Positions 43,228 through 56,965 of a stretch of DNA of 64,000 nucleotides are shown piece by piece (position 1 is the first letter of the stretch; every line of letters begins with the position of its first letter). Both the position numbers and the translations under genes were made by a program. A model generated the notes under the pieces. The model was not told where the DNA came from and did not search any database. It worked only from the letters and a program-made list of their open reading frames with translations. This stretch comes from Rhodovibrio sodomensis (GTDB lineage Bacteria > Pseudomonadota > Alphaproteobacteria > Kiloniellales > Rhodovibrionaceae): NCBI RefSeq assembly GCF_016583645.1, contig NZ_NRRL01000010.1, positions 1-64,000 of the forward strand, read 5' to 3'.

Positions 43228-44853
43228 GTGGCCGCGCGCAAAGCCAGACAGACCCCGCCGAGCCCGCGCCGCCTGGCCGTCCAGGTGGCGGGTCAGTTCC
43301 TGGCCGGCGGGCTGGTCATGGTCGCTGGACTGGCTGGGCTCGCGAGGGCCGCGGGCGTGCGCTGGCATGCCGGCGCGCTGCCGGAGGATGCGCGCAACGC
43401 GATCTTCGTCGGCGTCGGCGCGGTCGTGGTGCTGTTGCTGGTCTGGCGCCAGCTCCGGCGCGACTGGCCGGACGCCGTTTCCGCCGCCGACGCTGGGCGC
43501 GCCCCGACGCGCGACTATCTGACCGGCCTGCCCGACCGCGAAGGGCTGCGCGCGGCGCTCGACACCCGGCTCGCGGCCGAGCGTGGGATCGGCCAGGCCG
43601 CGCTGGTCCTGCTGGAGCTGCGCGGCCTGTCGGTCGTCAACGACACCCGCGGGCTGGCCGTGGGCGACGCGCTCCTGGGCGAGATCGCGGAGCGGCTGAA
43701 CACCGCCTTCGGGCCCGATTCCGACCAAGCCGGCGTGGTCGCCCGGCTGAGCGGCGACGAGTTCGCCCTGCTGCTCGACGCGCCGGCCGGCACCGATCCC
43801 GCGGAAGCCGGGCTGCGCGCCGCACAGCGCGCCGTCGCCAAGGTCGACCAGCCGGTCGTGGTGCCCGGGCACACGCTGCACGTCGCCGGGCGCGCCGGGG
43901 TCGCGGTCGGGGATCCGGAGATCGACGGCCCCGGGCCCTGGCTGCAGCGCGCCGACCTGGCGCTCAGCCACGCGCGCTCCGACAGCACCGATCCGGTCTG
44001 TCTGTTCGAGCCGGTGTTCGCGGAGAGCGCGCGGGTACAGGCGCAGCTGGAATCCGAGCTGCGCGCGGCGATCGAGCAGAAGCAGTTCGAGCTGCACTAC
44101 CAGGCGAAGGTGGACCTCGCCGACGGCCGGATCGTCGGGGCCGAGGCCCTGGTCCGCTGGCGCCATCCGGCGTTCGGCTTGCAGATGCCGGGCCGGTTCA
44201 TCGAGATCGCCGAGCGCAGCGGTCTGATGGTGCCGATCGGCGGCTGGGTTCTGCGCAGCGCGCTGAAGGCGGCCGCGGGCTGGCCGGATGTCGGCGGCGC
44301 GCGGCCGCACGTGGCGGTGAACGTCTCCGCGGTGCAGCTCGCCGATCCGTACTTCGAGAGTTACCTGGATGCGGCCCTGGCCGACAGCGGCATCGACCAC
44401 GAGCGGGTGATCCTGGAGATGACCGAGAGCATGCTGCAGCTGGACAGCCAAGCCCTGGTCGACCGCCTGAAGGGGCTGCGCGCGCGCGGGCTGGGCCTGT
44501 CGATCGACGACTTCGGCACCGGCTATTCCGCGCTCGCCTACCTGAAGCGCTATCCGGTGAGCGAATTGAAGGTCGACCGGGCGTTCGTCACCACCCTGCC
44601 GGACGACCCGTACGACCATGCCCTGGTCGGCGCGATCCTGCAGCTGGCGGCCGCGCTCGACCTGCCGGTCACGGCGGAGGGCGTGGAGACGCCGGCACAG
44701 GCGGGGGCGCTCGCGCGGATCGGCTGCACCCGGGCGCAGGGCTACCGCTACGCCATGCCGCTGCCCGCGCCCGACTTCGCCTGGCTGCTGCACCACCATC
44801 CCCGTCTGCCGGTGCCCGAGCAAGCCTCCAAGGCGCGCGCGGCGAGCCCCTGA
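43228..44853 (+). CDS. Membrane GGDEF/EAL domain protein
   Basis: Cyclic-di-GMP signalling protein of 541 residues from the GTG at 43228 (AAGG with a 7-base spacer before it). Two N-terminal spans (about 14-38 and 56-73) are followed by a GGDEF domain whose signature is SGDEF (175-179), probably not an active cyclase, and an EAL domain with ALVRWRHP (EAL), NVSAVQL, LEMTES, DDFGTGYSALAYL, ELKVDRAFV and AEGVET, which has the residues expected of an active phosphodiesterase. It lies 78 bases before kaiC on the same strand and may be co-transcribed with it. Confidence 0.9.
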   Translation: MAARKARQTPPSPRRLAVQVAGQFLAGGLVMVAGLAGLARAAGVRWHAGALPEDARNAIFVGVGAVVVLLLVWRQLRRDWPDAVSAADAGRAPTRDYLTGLPDREGLRAALDTRLAAERGIGQAALVLLELRGLSVVNDTRGLAVGDALLGEIAERLNTAFGPDSDQAGVVARLSGDEFALLLDAPAGTDPAEAGLRAAQRAVAKVDQPVVVPGHTLHVAGRAGVAVGDPEIDGPGPWLQRADLALSHARSDSTDPVCLFEPVFAESARVQAQLESELRAAIEQKQFELHYQAKVDLADGRIVGAEALVRWRHPAFGLQMPGRFIEIAERSGLMVPIGGWVLRSALKAAAGWPDVGGARPHVAVNVSAVQLADPYFESYLDAALADSGIDHERVILEMTESMLQLDSQALVDRLKGLRARGLGLSIDDFGTGYSALAYLKRYPVSELKVDRAFVTTLPDDPYDHALVGAILQLAAALDLPVTAEGVETPAQAGALARIGCTRAQGYRYAMPLPAPDFAWLLHHHPRLPVPEQASKARAASP

Positions 44854-44931
44854 GCGGACTGGACAGCCGTGGTTCGCGGTGTGTAGATCGCCCGCCAGAT
44901 CTCCACGTTCGCGTTGCAAGCGCAGGGCCTC

Positions 44932-46647
44932 ATGACCGACCGCGTCGATCCAACCAGCGGCGAGCCGCCGCGCGGCGGAGCGGACAAGCGTCCGACCGGT
45001 ATTCCGGGCTTCGACCAGTTGAGCCGGGGCGGTCTGCCCGCCGGCGCGGCGACCCTGCTGCTGGGCGGGCCCGGCGCCGGCAAGACGGTGTTCGCCCTGC
45101 AGACCGTGGTCCACGCCGCCGGCACCGGTGGCAGCCCGGCGATCTTCGTCGCGTTCGAGGAGGCGCCCGAGGCGATCAAGGCCAACGTCGCCGGCTTCGA
45201 CTGGGCGGCCGGCGACGCCGCGTTCGAGCGCGTGCACTTCCTGGACGGGCGCGGTCCGCTGCAAGCCGCGACCACCGGCAACTTCGATCTGTCCGGCCTG
45301 CTGGCCCAGCTGGGCGAACTGGTCCGCCGGCAGGCGGCGGGCTGGATCGTGCTGGACGGGCTGGACAACCTGCTCGACCTGTTGCCCGCGGAGACCGACC
45401 GGCGCCGCGAGATCTACCGGATCGCCGCGTTCGTCGCCGAGACCGGCGTGCCCGCCCTGTTCACCGGCAAGCTGCGGGGCGGCGACGGCGAGGCCTCGAG
45501 CAGCTACGACGCGATGCAGTTCGCCGTGCAGGCGGTGGTGCGCCTGAGCGGCCGCCTGACCAACGGCGTGTTCGGCCGCACCCTGCGGATCGTCAAATAC
45601 CGCGGCAGCGATCACGACAACATCGAAACCCCGTTCGTGATCGACGGCGGCGGCATCGCGGTGGCCTATCACGGCGACGGCACGCCGCGGCACAAGCTGA
45701 GCAGCGACCGCCTGCCGACCGGGGTCGCGGGCCTGGACCGGGTGCTCGACGGCGGCTACCAGCGCGGCTACGCGGTGCTGGTGTCGGGCGCGCCCGGTAC
45801 CGCCAAGACCACGCTGGGCGCCTGCTTCCTGTCCGCCGGGGCGGACCGCGGCGAGACCGGCCTCTTGGTCGCGCTCGACGAGACGCCCGAGCAGATCGCG
45901 GCCAACGCCGGCGGGATCGGCCTGAACCTGCGCCAGCACATCGCCGACGGACGGGTCCGGACGCTCGCGATGCGCTCCGCCTCGCTCGCCCCGGAAGCGT
46001 TCTTCCTGGCGCTCGAACGCGCGGTGCGTGCGCACGCGCCGAGCATGGTGGTGGTCGACCCGATCTCCGCGGTGATGGAACAGCGCCACCAGCGCGGGCC
46101 GTTCGACGCGGCGGCGCGGCTGGTCGACTTCTGCAAGGCGCGCGGGGTCACGCTGCTCACCACCACGCTGGCGGAGGGCGTGGACGAGGCGGACACCCGG
46201 TCGCGGGTCTCCACCCTCGCGGACGCCTGGATCGCGCTGTCGTATCAGGTGACGATGGGCGAGCGGAACCGCGCCCTGTCGGTGGTCAAGGCCCGCGGCA
46301 TCGGCCATTCCAACCAGGTCCGCGAACTGGTGATCGGCGCCGATGGCGTGCAGCTGGCGGAGGTCTACGCCGGCGGCGGCGAGGTGCTGATGGGCGCGGC
46401 GCGGGTCGCCCAGCAGGCGCAGGACGAGCTGGACGAGACCGAGCGCGCGCTGGCGACCGAGCGCCGGCGGCGCGACCTGGAGCAGACGATCGCCGAGGCG
46501 CAATCCAAGCGCGCGGCGCTGGATGCCGCGCTGCAATCCGCCGAGCGCGAGCTGGAGCTGACCGACCGGGCGGACCGCAAGCGCCGCGAATTGGACGCGG
46601 ACAAGGCGGGCCGGATCCGCCGGCGCCGCGAAGGGGGCGAGACATGA
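44932..46647 (+). CDS. kaiC: Circadian clock-type ATPase KaiC
   Basis: Double RecA-fold ATPase/autokinase of the KaiC family, 571 residues. CI domain: Walker A GGPGAGKT (45-52), FEEAPE with Glu76-Glu77. CII domain: Walker A GAPGTAKT (286-293), LDETPE with Asp316-Glu317. In the CII loop DTRSRVSTLAD, Thr422, Ser427 and Thr428 align with the cyanobacterial KaiC residues Thr426, Ser431 and Thr432, so both phosphosites are kept. Beyond the core, residues about 488-571 form a charged coiled-coil tail not found in cyanobacterial KaiC. The stop overlaps the kaiB start. No kaiA is present. Confidence 0.95.
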   Translation: MTDRVDPTSGEPPRGGADKRPTGIPGFDQLSRGGLPAGAATLLLGGPGAGKTVFALQTVVHAAGTGGSPAIFVAFEEAPEAIKANVAGFDWAAGDAAFERVHFLDGRGPLQAATTGNFDLSGLLAQLGELVRRQAAGWIVLDGLDNLLDLLPAETDRRREIYRIAAFVAETGVPALFTGKLRGGDGEASSSYDAMQFAVQAVVRLSGRLTNGVFGRTLRIVKYRGSDHDNIETPFVIDGGGIAVAYHGDGTPRHKLSSDRLPTGVAGLDRVLDGGYQRGYAVLVSGAPGTAKTTLGACFLSAGADRGETGLLVALDETPEQIAANAGGIGLNLRQHIADGRVRTLAMRSASLAPEAFFLALERAVRAHAPSMVVVDPISAVMEQRHQRGPFDAAARLVDFCKARGVTLLTTTLAEGVDEADTRSRVSTLADAWIALSYQVTMGERNRALSVVKARGIGHSNQVRELVIGADGVQLAEVYAGGGEVLMGAARVAQQAQDELDETERALATERRRRDLEQTIAEAQSKRAALDAALQSAERELELTDRADRKRRELDADKAGRIRRRREGGET

Positions 46648-46937
46648 ACGCCAGCACCGAACGCCGTGCCCAGGCGCAGGTCGACAGCCTGACCGTGTTC
46701 ATCGCCGGCGACGCGCCCAGTTCGCGCCAGGCGATGGCCCACCTGACCGGCGTGCTGGATTCGATCGGCATTCCGCCGGAGCGCCTGCAGGTGGTCGACG
46801 TGCTGACCGACCCGGGCGCGGCGCTGGACGCCGGCGCGCTGGTAACCCCGTCGCTGCAGATCAAGCGCGGCGAGCGCGCCCGCTGGTTCCTGGGCGACCT
46901 GACCGACCAGCGCGACCTGCTGGCGTTCCTGAGCTGA
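46644..46937 (+). CDS. kaiB: Circadian clock protein KaiB
   Basis: Thioredoxin-like fold-switching partner of KaiC, 97 residues. Seen: SLTVFIAGDAPSSRQAMAHL, LQVVDVLTDPGAAL, the conserved LVTPSLQIKRG and LGDLTDQRDLLAFL. The ATG overlaps the kaiC stop by four bases, indicating translational coupling. A strong hairpin follows at 46971. Together with KaiC and without KaiA this resembles the reduced proto-clock modules of purple bacteria. Confidence 0.93.
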   Translation: MNASTERRAQAQVDSLTVFIAGDAPSSRQAMAHLTGVLDSIGIPPERLQVVDVLTDPGAALDAGALVTPSLQIKRGERARWFLGDLTDQRDLLAFLS

Positions 46938-46970
46938 CGATCGCGCGTCCGCGTCGACGGCAACCGAGAC

Positions 46971-46996
46971 GGCCCCCGGCAGCTCTGCCGGGGGCC
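46971..46996 (+). terminator. Hairpin after kaiB
   Basis: GGCCCCCGGCA, loop GCTC, TGCCGGGGGCC: an 11-bp perfect GC stem, followed by GAATCGTTTC. T-rich tail is weak, but position 33 bases after the kaiB stop supports terminator function. Confidence 0.75.
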
Positions 46997-47059
46997 GAAT
47001 CGTTTCGGGGCCGGAACGCGGCGGTTTCCGGCCGGCTCAGCCGGATTCCTCCGGACTGG

Positions 47060-47212
47060 CGCGGGCGCGCCGGCGGCCGGCAGGATGCCCACGAAATAGC
47101 CCAGGAACGACCCGACCAGCATGGTCGGGACGCTGGACTTCAGCGCCTTGAACGACCGGCCGAAGCGCTTCATCGACATCTTCACCCTCGGAAGACCAGC
47201 GAAGCTGGGCAT
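47060..47212 (-). pseudogene. Remnant of a tripartite tricarboxylate transporter permease (TctA-like)
   Basis: A frame of about 50 codons reads MSMKRFGRSFKALKSSVPTM and then FLGYFVGILPAAGAPA, which resembles the segment of TctA permeases ending in GILPGAGA. No continuing TctA sequence is seen on either side. It lies downstream of the KPR-like gene on the same strand. Similarity is by pattern only. The rest of 46997-47295 holds no gene. Confidence 0.35.
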
Positions 47213-47295
47213 CGAAGGATCGCAGACGGGTATGGCAGCCGCCGTGCGAACGTCTCCCGCGACGGGATGCGGCGCGCCGCCCGGACGCGGCCCGG

Positions 47296-48278
47296 CTAAT
47301 AGCAGCCGGCGAGTTTGGCGCGTTGGATCAACAGGCCGAGCACGGTGTCGATCGTCGGCGTTTCGATGCCCAGCTTGTCGGCGATTTCCGAGACGGCGGT
47401 GACCATCGAATCCACCTCCATGGTCCGGCCGCGCTCCAGGTCCTGCAGCATCGAGGTCTTGTGCTCGCCGACGTCGGCCGCCCACTTGATCCGGGTGTCG
47501 ACCTCGACGCTCATCTTCACCCCCAGCGCCTCGGCGACCGCCTGCGCCTCCACCATCATCGCCCGGGCGACCCGCCGGGTGCCGTCCTCGCCGGCGATCT
47601 GCGCCAGGGTGCCCAGCGACAGCGCGCTGATCGGGTTGAACGCGACGTTGCCCCACAGCTTGAGCCAGATGTCGTCGCGGATCCGCCGGCGCACCGGCGC
47701 CTTCAGCCCGCCCGCGGTCATCGCCCTGGACAGCGCCTGCGCGCGCTCCGACTTGGAACCGTCGGGCTCGCCCAGCATGTAGCGGTTGCCGTACTCGTGC
47801 CGGATCACCCCGGGCTCCACGATCTCCGCCGCCGGGTAGACGACGCAGCCCAGGCACCGCGCCGGCGGCAGCTTCCGAGACAGCTCCCCGTTCGGGTCCA
47901 CGCTCTCCAGCCGCGCGCCTTCCAGCTGGTCGCCGTGGGCGTGGAAGTACCACCAGGGCACGCCGTTCATCGCGGTGACGATCGCGGTGTCGCCGCCCAG
48001 CAGCGGCTGCATCGCGTCCGCGATGCTGCGCACCACCGGCGCCTTCAGCGCCAGGATGACGTAGTCCTGCGGCCCGGCCGCCGCCGGGTCCTCGACCGCG
48101 CGCACGTTGCTGTAGGTGTTGAGTTTCTCGCCGTTGTCGAAATAGATCCGCAGGCCGTGGCCGTTGATCGCCTCAAGGGTCTTGCCCCGGGCGATCATGG
48201 TGACCTCGACCTCTCGGGTGTGCGCCAGGCAAGCGGCGATGTGCCCGCCGATCGACCCGGCGCCGTAGATCGCGACCT

Positions 48279-48282
<4 letters not shown>
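47296..48282 (-). CDS. 2-dehydropantoate 2-reductase family protein
   Basis: NADPH-dependent reductase of the ketopantoate reductase (PanE/ApbA) family, 328 residues. Seen: the N-terminal nucleotide motif VAIYGAGSIGGHIAACLA, DYVILALKAPVVRSIADAM, the catalytic Lys region DDIWLKLWGNVAFNPISAL, and the C-terminal HKTSMLQDLERGRTMEVD (family SSMLQDxxxGRxTEID). Several families with other 2-oxoacid substrates share these motifs, so PanE function is not certain. Its start overlaps the upstream ligase stop by four bases, and the two are likely one operon. Confidence 0.88.
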
Positions 48283-51217
<2,935 letters not shown>

Positions 51218-51457
51218 CGCTGCCGTGCACCCGCGCCGCGAACGCTCCCGCGCCGCCAAGGCCCGAGGACGACCCGGCAAGACGCCCCAGACCGTGCTGA
51301 GACGGACCCACGGCACGCGTCCGGTTGAACCGGCGTCGGGGGCTGCTAAGGTGGCGGTCTCCAACACCGCCTGCCCGACCACCGCCCGCCCGCGGGCCCG
51401 AGCCGGCCGACCGACGCGCGCCCCCTTATCGACGAGCCACAGCGGGATCCCCCTGCC

Positions 51458-52653
<1,196 letters not shown>

Positions 52654-52654
<1 letters not shown>

Positions 52655-53529
52655 TGGCCGTCCTGATCGACAAGGACACCAAAGTCATCTGCCAGGGCTT
52701 CACCGGCGCCCAGGGGACCTTCCACTCCGAGCAGGCGATCGCCTACGGCACCCGCATTGTCGGCGGCGTCTCGCCGGGTAAGGGCGGCCAGACCCACCTC
52801 GACCTGCCGGTGTTCAACACGGTCGCCGACGCCAAGCGGGAGACCGGCGCGAGCGCGAGCGTGATCTTCGTGCCGCCGCCGTTCGCCGGCGACGCGATCC
52901 TGGAGGCGATCGACGCCGGGATCGAGCTCGCGGTCTGCATCACCGAGGGCATCCCGGTGATGGACATGGTCAAGGTCAAGCGCGCGCTGGCGCACTCCAA
53001 CACCCGCCTGGTCGGGCCGAACTGCCCGGGCGTGATCACCCCGGACGCGTGCAAGATCGGCATCATGCCGGGGCACATCCACACCCGCGGCAAGATCGGC
53101 ATCGTCTCGCGCTCCGGCACCCTGACCTACGAGGCGGTGTCGCAGACCACCGCCGCGGGCCTGGGCCAATCGACCTGCATCGGGATCGGCGGCGACCCGG
53201 TCAACGGCACCAACTTCGTCGACTGCATCGACATGTTCCTGAAGGACGACGAGACCGAGGGCATCGTGATGATCGGCGAGATCGGCGGCACCGCCGAGGA
53301 AGAGGCCGCCGAGTTCCTGCAGCAGTCGTCCGTGAAGAAACCGACCGTGGGCTTCATCGCCGGCCTGACCGCGCCCCCGGGCCGCCGGATGGGTCACGCC
53401 GGGGCGATCATCTCCGGCGGCAAGGGCGGTGCCGAGGACAAGATCGCGGCGATGCGCGAGGCCGGCATCCACGTCGCCGACTCGCCTGCCTCGATCGGCT
53501 CGACCATGGTCAAGGCGCTGAACGCCTGA
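52654..53529 (+). CDS. sucD: Succinate--CoA ligase (ADP-forming) subunit alpha
   Basis: Alpha subunit carrying the phospho-histidine, 291 residues. Seen: [79 protein letters not shown] and the active-site end [20 protein letters not shown] with the catalytic His. Overlaps sucC by one base. The following 267-base gap to sucA holds no gene. Confidence 0.98.
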
Positions 53530-53796
53530 GCCGCGGCGTTCGGGGGATGCCAGGCGCGCGGTGCGGACCCCGCTTCCCGGTGCGCCGGGGCGGCGGACCG
53601 CGGCCGCCGTTCGACGACCGGCCGACCCGAGGCGCCGACGCAGCCGCGTCAGGCTCTTGTCGGCAGGCGGCGTGTTTCGTGTAACGTGGCACGCCCGACA
53701 GCCCCGCGGCGCGAGCACCGCCGCGAGCCCCCGTTTGCCGGGGCGCGGCGCCCGTCCGCGCGATGCCCGGCGCAACCGCGAAAGACGACCGAGGCC

Positions 53797-56700
53797 ATGA
53801 CGGCACATACCCAGCAGACCAACGCCCTCGACGGCGACAAGGCCGCCGCCGTCGCCAACCTGTACACCCGCTACCAGCAGGATCCCGACGCGATCGATCC
53901 GGCCTGGCGGGAGTTCTTCGACCAGCTCGACCCCGAGGCGCGCGAGGTCCTGGAAGGCTTGGGCCGGCAGGGCGGGACCGCCTCCGGCGACCCCAAGGCC
54001 AGCGGTCAGGCGATGGGCGAGGTCGCCAGATCGGTCGGCGCCGAGCAGGCCGGCCAGGCCGGCGAGATCACCCCGGAGCACATCCGCGCGGCGACGCTGG
54101 ATTCGATCCGGGCGCTGATGATGATCCGCGCCTATCGCGTGCGCGGTCACCTGGAGGCCGACCTCGATCCGCTGAAGCTGAAGCCGCGCGAGCCGCACCC
54201 CGAGCTCGACCCGCGGTCCTACGGCTTCACCGATGCCGACATGGACCGGCCGATCTTCGTCAACTACGTGCTCGGCTTCGAGACCGCGACGCTGCGCCAG
54301 ATCCTGGAGCGCCTGCGCGCGACCTACTGCGACAAGATCGGCGTCGAGTTCATGCACATCCAGGAGCCCGACCAGAAGGCCTGGATCCAGGAGCGCATCG
54401 AGAACATCGCCAACCGCACCGAGTTCACCGAGCGCGGGCGGATGGCGATCCTGGAGCGCCTGACCGCCGCCGAGAGCTTCGAGCTGTTCCTGGACAAGAA
54501 GTACACCGGGACCAAGCGCTTCGGCATCGACGGCGGCGAATCGATGATCCCGGCGCTGGAGCAGATCCTGAAGCGCGGCGGCCAGATGGGCCTTAAGGAG
54601 GTCGTGCTGGGGATGCCCCACCGCGGCCGGCTGAACGTGCTGGCCAACTTCATGGGCAAGCCCTACCGGGCGATCTTCCACGAGTTCTCCGGCGGCGCCA
54701 GCCACCCCGAGGACATCGGCGGCTCCGGCGACGTGAAGTACCACCTGGGCACCTCCTCGGACCGCGAGTTCGACGGCAACATGGTGCACCTGTCGCTGAC
54801 CGCGAACCCGTCGCACCTGGAGGCGGTGAACCCGGTGTGCGTCGGCAAGGTGCGCGCCAAGCAGGCGCAGCGCGGCGACAGCGAGCGCAACGAGGTCGCC
54901 TGCCTGCTGCTGCACGGCGACGCCGCGTTCGCCGGCCAGGGCCTGGTGCCGGAGACGCTCGACCTGTCCGAGCTCAAGGGCTACCGGATCGGCGGCACCA
55001 TCCACTTCATCGTCAACAACCAGATCGGCTTTACCACCAACCCGGTGAACGCCCGCTCCGGGCCGTACTGCACCGAGGTCGCGAAGTCGGTGCAGGCGCC
55101 GATCTTCCACGTCAACGGCGACGACCCCGAGGCCGTCGTCCACGTCGCCCGGATCGCCACGGAATTCCGTCAGACGTTCAAGAAGGACGTCGTGATCGAC
55201 ATGTTCTGCTACCGGCGGTACGGGCACAACGAGGGCGACGAGCCGTCGTTCACCCAGCCGCTGATGTACGCGGCGATCAAGTCGCATCCGCGGGTCCGCA
55301 AGATGTACGCCGAGCAGCTGGTGCGCGACCGGCTGATCAGCCAGGAAGACGCCGACGGCTACGTCAACCGCTGGTACGAAACGCTGCAAAGCGAGTTCGA
55401 CAACGCCGATAACTACCGGCCCAACAAGGCCGACTGGCTGGAAGGCGTCTGGTCGGGCCTGCACGTCCCCAAGGACTACGGCGCCCGGCGCGGCAACACC
55501 GACGTCGAGCTGGACCGGCTGCGCGAGGTCGGTGTCGGACTCAGCCGCGTGCCCGACGGCTTCAAGGTGCACCGCAAGGTCGGCCGTGTGCTGGAAGCCC
55601 GCCATAAGATGATCGAGGGCCAGCAGCCGGTCGACTGGGCGACGGCGGAGGCGCTCGCCTTCGGGACCCTCCTGGTCGAAGGGCATCCGGTTCGTCTGAG
55701 CGGTCAGGACAGCGGGCGCGGGACCTTCTCGCAGCGCCACGCGGTGCTGGTCGACCAGGACTCCGAGGACAAGTGCGTCCCGCTCAACAACCTGCGCGCC
55801 GACCAGGCGCCGTTCGAGGTGATCGACAGCCCGCTGTCGGAGGCCGCCGTGGTCGGCTTCGAGTACGGCTTCTCGTTGGCCGAGCCGCGCGCGCTCACGC
55901 TCTGGGAGGCGCAGTTCGGCGACTTCGTCAACGGCGCGCAGGTGATCATCGACCAGTTCATCGCCTCCGGCGAGGCGAAGTGGCTGCGGATGTCCGGGCT
56001 GGTGCTGCTGCTGCCGCACGGCTACGAGGGCCAGGGGCCGGAGCACTCCAGCGCGCGGCCGGAGCGCTTCCTGCAGCTGTGCGCGGAAGACAACATCCAG
56101 GTCGTGAACTGCTCGACCCCGGCGAACTTCTTCCACGCCCTGCGCCGCCAGCTGCACCGCGACTTCCGCAAGCCGCTGGTGGTGATGACGCCGAAGTCGC
56201 TGCTGCGGCACAAGCGCTGCGTCTCCGATCTCAAGCACTTCGGGCCGGACAGTTCGTTCCACCGGGTGCTGTACGAGGACGCGCTGCCGTCCAAGCCGTC
56301 GGAGGCGCGCCAGCTGGTGCTGTGCACCGGCAAGGTGTTCTACGACCTGATCGAGGAACGCGAGCGCCGCGGCATCACCGACGTGCACATCCTGCGCATG
56401 GAGCAGCTCTACCCGATCCCGGAGGACGCCCTGCGCGCGGAGATGGAGCCCTATAAGCACTGCGACCTGGTGTGGTGCCAGGAAGAGCCGCGCAACATGG
56501 GCTACTGGTTTCACGTCGAGCAGTTCATCGAGGAGGTGGCCGAGGAACTCGGGTTCGAGAACCCGCGCCCGCGCTACACCGGCCGCCACGCCGCCGCCTC
56601 GCCCGCCACCGGGATCGCCGAGCGGCACCGCCGGGAGCAGGCCGCCCTGGTCGACGATGCGCTGACCGTCGGCAAGCGCCGGGTCGGGCGGATCGAGAGC

Positions 56701-56907
56701 CGGCGCATCCAGGAACGCGAGCGTGCCGGCGGCAACGGCGCGGGCCCGCTGAAGGCGGCGGCCGGGGCCAGCGAGACGGCCGGGCAGCCGGCCGGCAAGA
56801 AGCCGCGAACCAGCAAGCAAGGCACGGCAAAGCAAGGCACGGCCAAGCAGGGCGGGGGCAAGACCGGCGCCAAGCAGAGCGCGCGGTCGAGCAAGAAGCC
56901 CGAGTAA
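53797..56907 (+). CDS. sucA: 2-oxoglutarate dehydrogenase E1 component with basic C-terminal tail
   Basis: Thiamine-diphosphate E1 subunit decarboxylating 2-oxoglutarate. Seen in 1036 residues: N-terminal [77 protein letters not shown] (ThDP motif region), [34 protein letters not shown] and [20 protein letters not shown]. After the normal end near residue 957, about 79 residues of Lys/Gly/Arg-rich sequence follow ([19 protein letters not shown]), absent from typical SucA. ATG 53797 is chosen because upstream frame is GC-rich leader. sucB follows after 58 bases. Confidence 0.97.
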   Translation: MTAHTQQTNALDGDKAAAVANLYTRYQQDPDAIDPAWREFFDQLDPEAREVLEGLGRQGGTASGDPKASGQAMGEVARSVGAEQAGQAGEITPEHIRAATLDSIRALMMIRAYRVRGHLEADLDPLKLKPREPHPELDPRSYGFTDADMDRPIFVNYVLGFETATLRQILERLRATYCDKIGVEFMHIQEPDQKAWIQERIENIANRTEFTERGRMAILERLTAAESFELFLDKKYTGTKRFGIDGGESMIPALEQILKRGGQMGLKEVVLGMPHRGRLNVLANFMGKPYRAIFHEFSGGASHPEDIGGSGDVKYHLGTSSDREFDGNMVHLSLTANPSHLEAVNPVCVGKVRAKQAQRGDSERNEVACLLLHGDAAFAGQGLVPETLDLSELKGYRIGGTIHFIVNNQIGFTTNPVNARSGPYCTEVAKSVQAPIFHVNGDDPEAVVHVARIATEFRQTFKKDVVIDMFCYRRYGHNEGDEPSFTQPLMYAAIKSHPRVRKMYAEQLVRDRLISQEDADGYVNRWYETLQSEFDNADNYRPNKADWLEGVWSGLHVPKDYGARRGNTDVELDRLREVGVGLSRVPDGFKVHRKVGRVLEARHKMIEGQQPVDWATAEALAFGTLLVEGHPVRLSGQDSGRGTFSQRHAVLVDQDSEDKCVPLNNLRADQAPFEVIDSPLSEAAVVGFEYGFSLAEPRALTLWEAQFGDFVNGAQVIIDQFIASGEAKWLRMSGLVLLLPHGYEGQGPEHSSARPERFLQLCAEDNIQVVNCSTPANFFHALRRQLHRDFRKPLVVMTPKSLLRHKRCVSDLKHFGPDSSFHRVLYEDALPSKPSEARQLVLCTGKVFYDLIEERERRGITDVHILRMEQLYPIPEDALRAEMEPYKHCDLVWCQEEPRNMGYWFHVEQFIEEVAEELGFENPRPRYTGRHAAASPATGIAERHRREQAALVDDALTVGKRRVGRIESRRIQERERAGGNGAGPLKAAAGASETAGQPAGKKPRTSKQGTAKQGTAKQGGGKTGAKQSARSSKKPE

Positions 56908-56965
56908 GCGACGCGACCAAGACCGCCCGCCCGCGACCGGGTGCGGCGGCGAAACGGGGACGGAC

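Noticed and set aside
43198..46937. Open frames of over 1100 codons on both strands across the GGDEF/EAL and kaiC genes
   Set aside because: These are alternative frames of recognised genes. Only the last 97 codons of the plus-strand frame are real, as kaiB.
44932..46937. A kaiA gene near kaiBC
   Set aside because: No flanking gene has KaiA-like features; the upstream gene is a GGDEF/EAL protein and the downstream region is empty.
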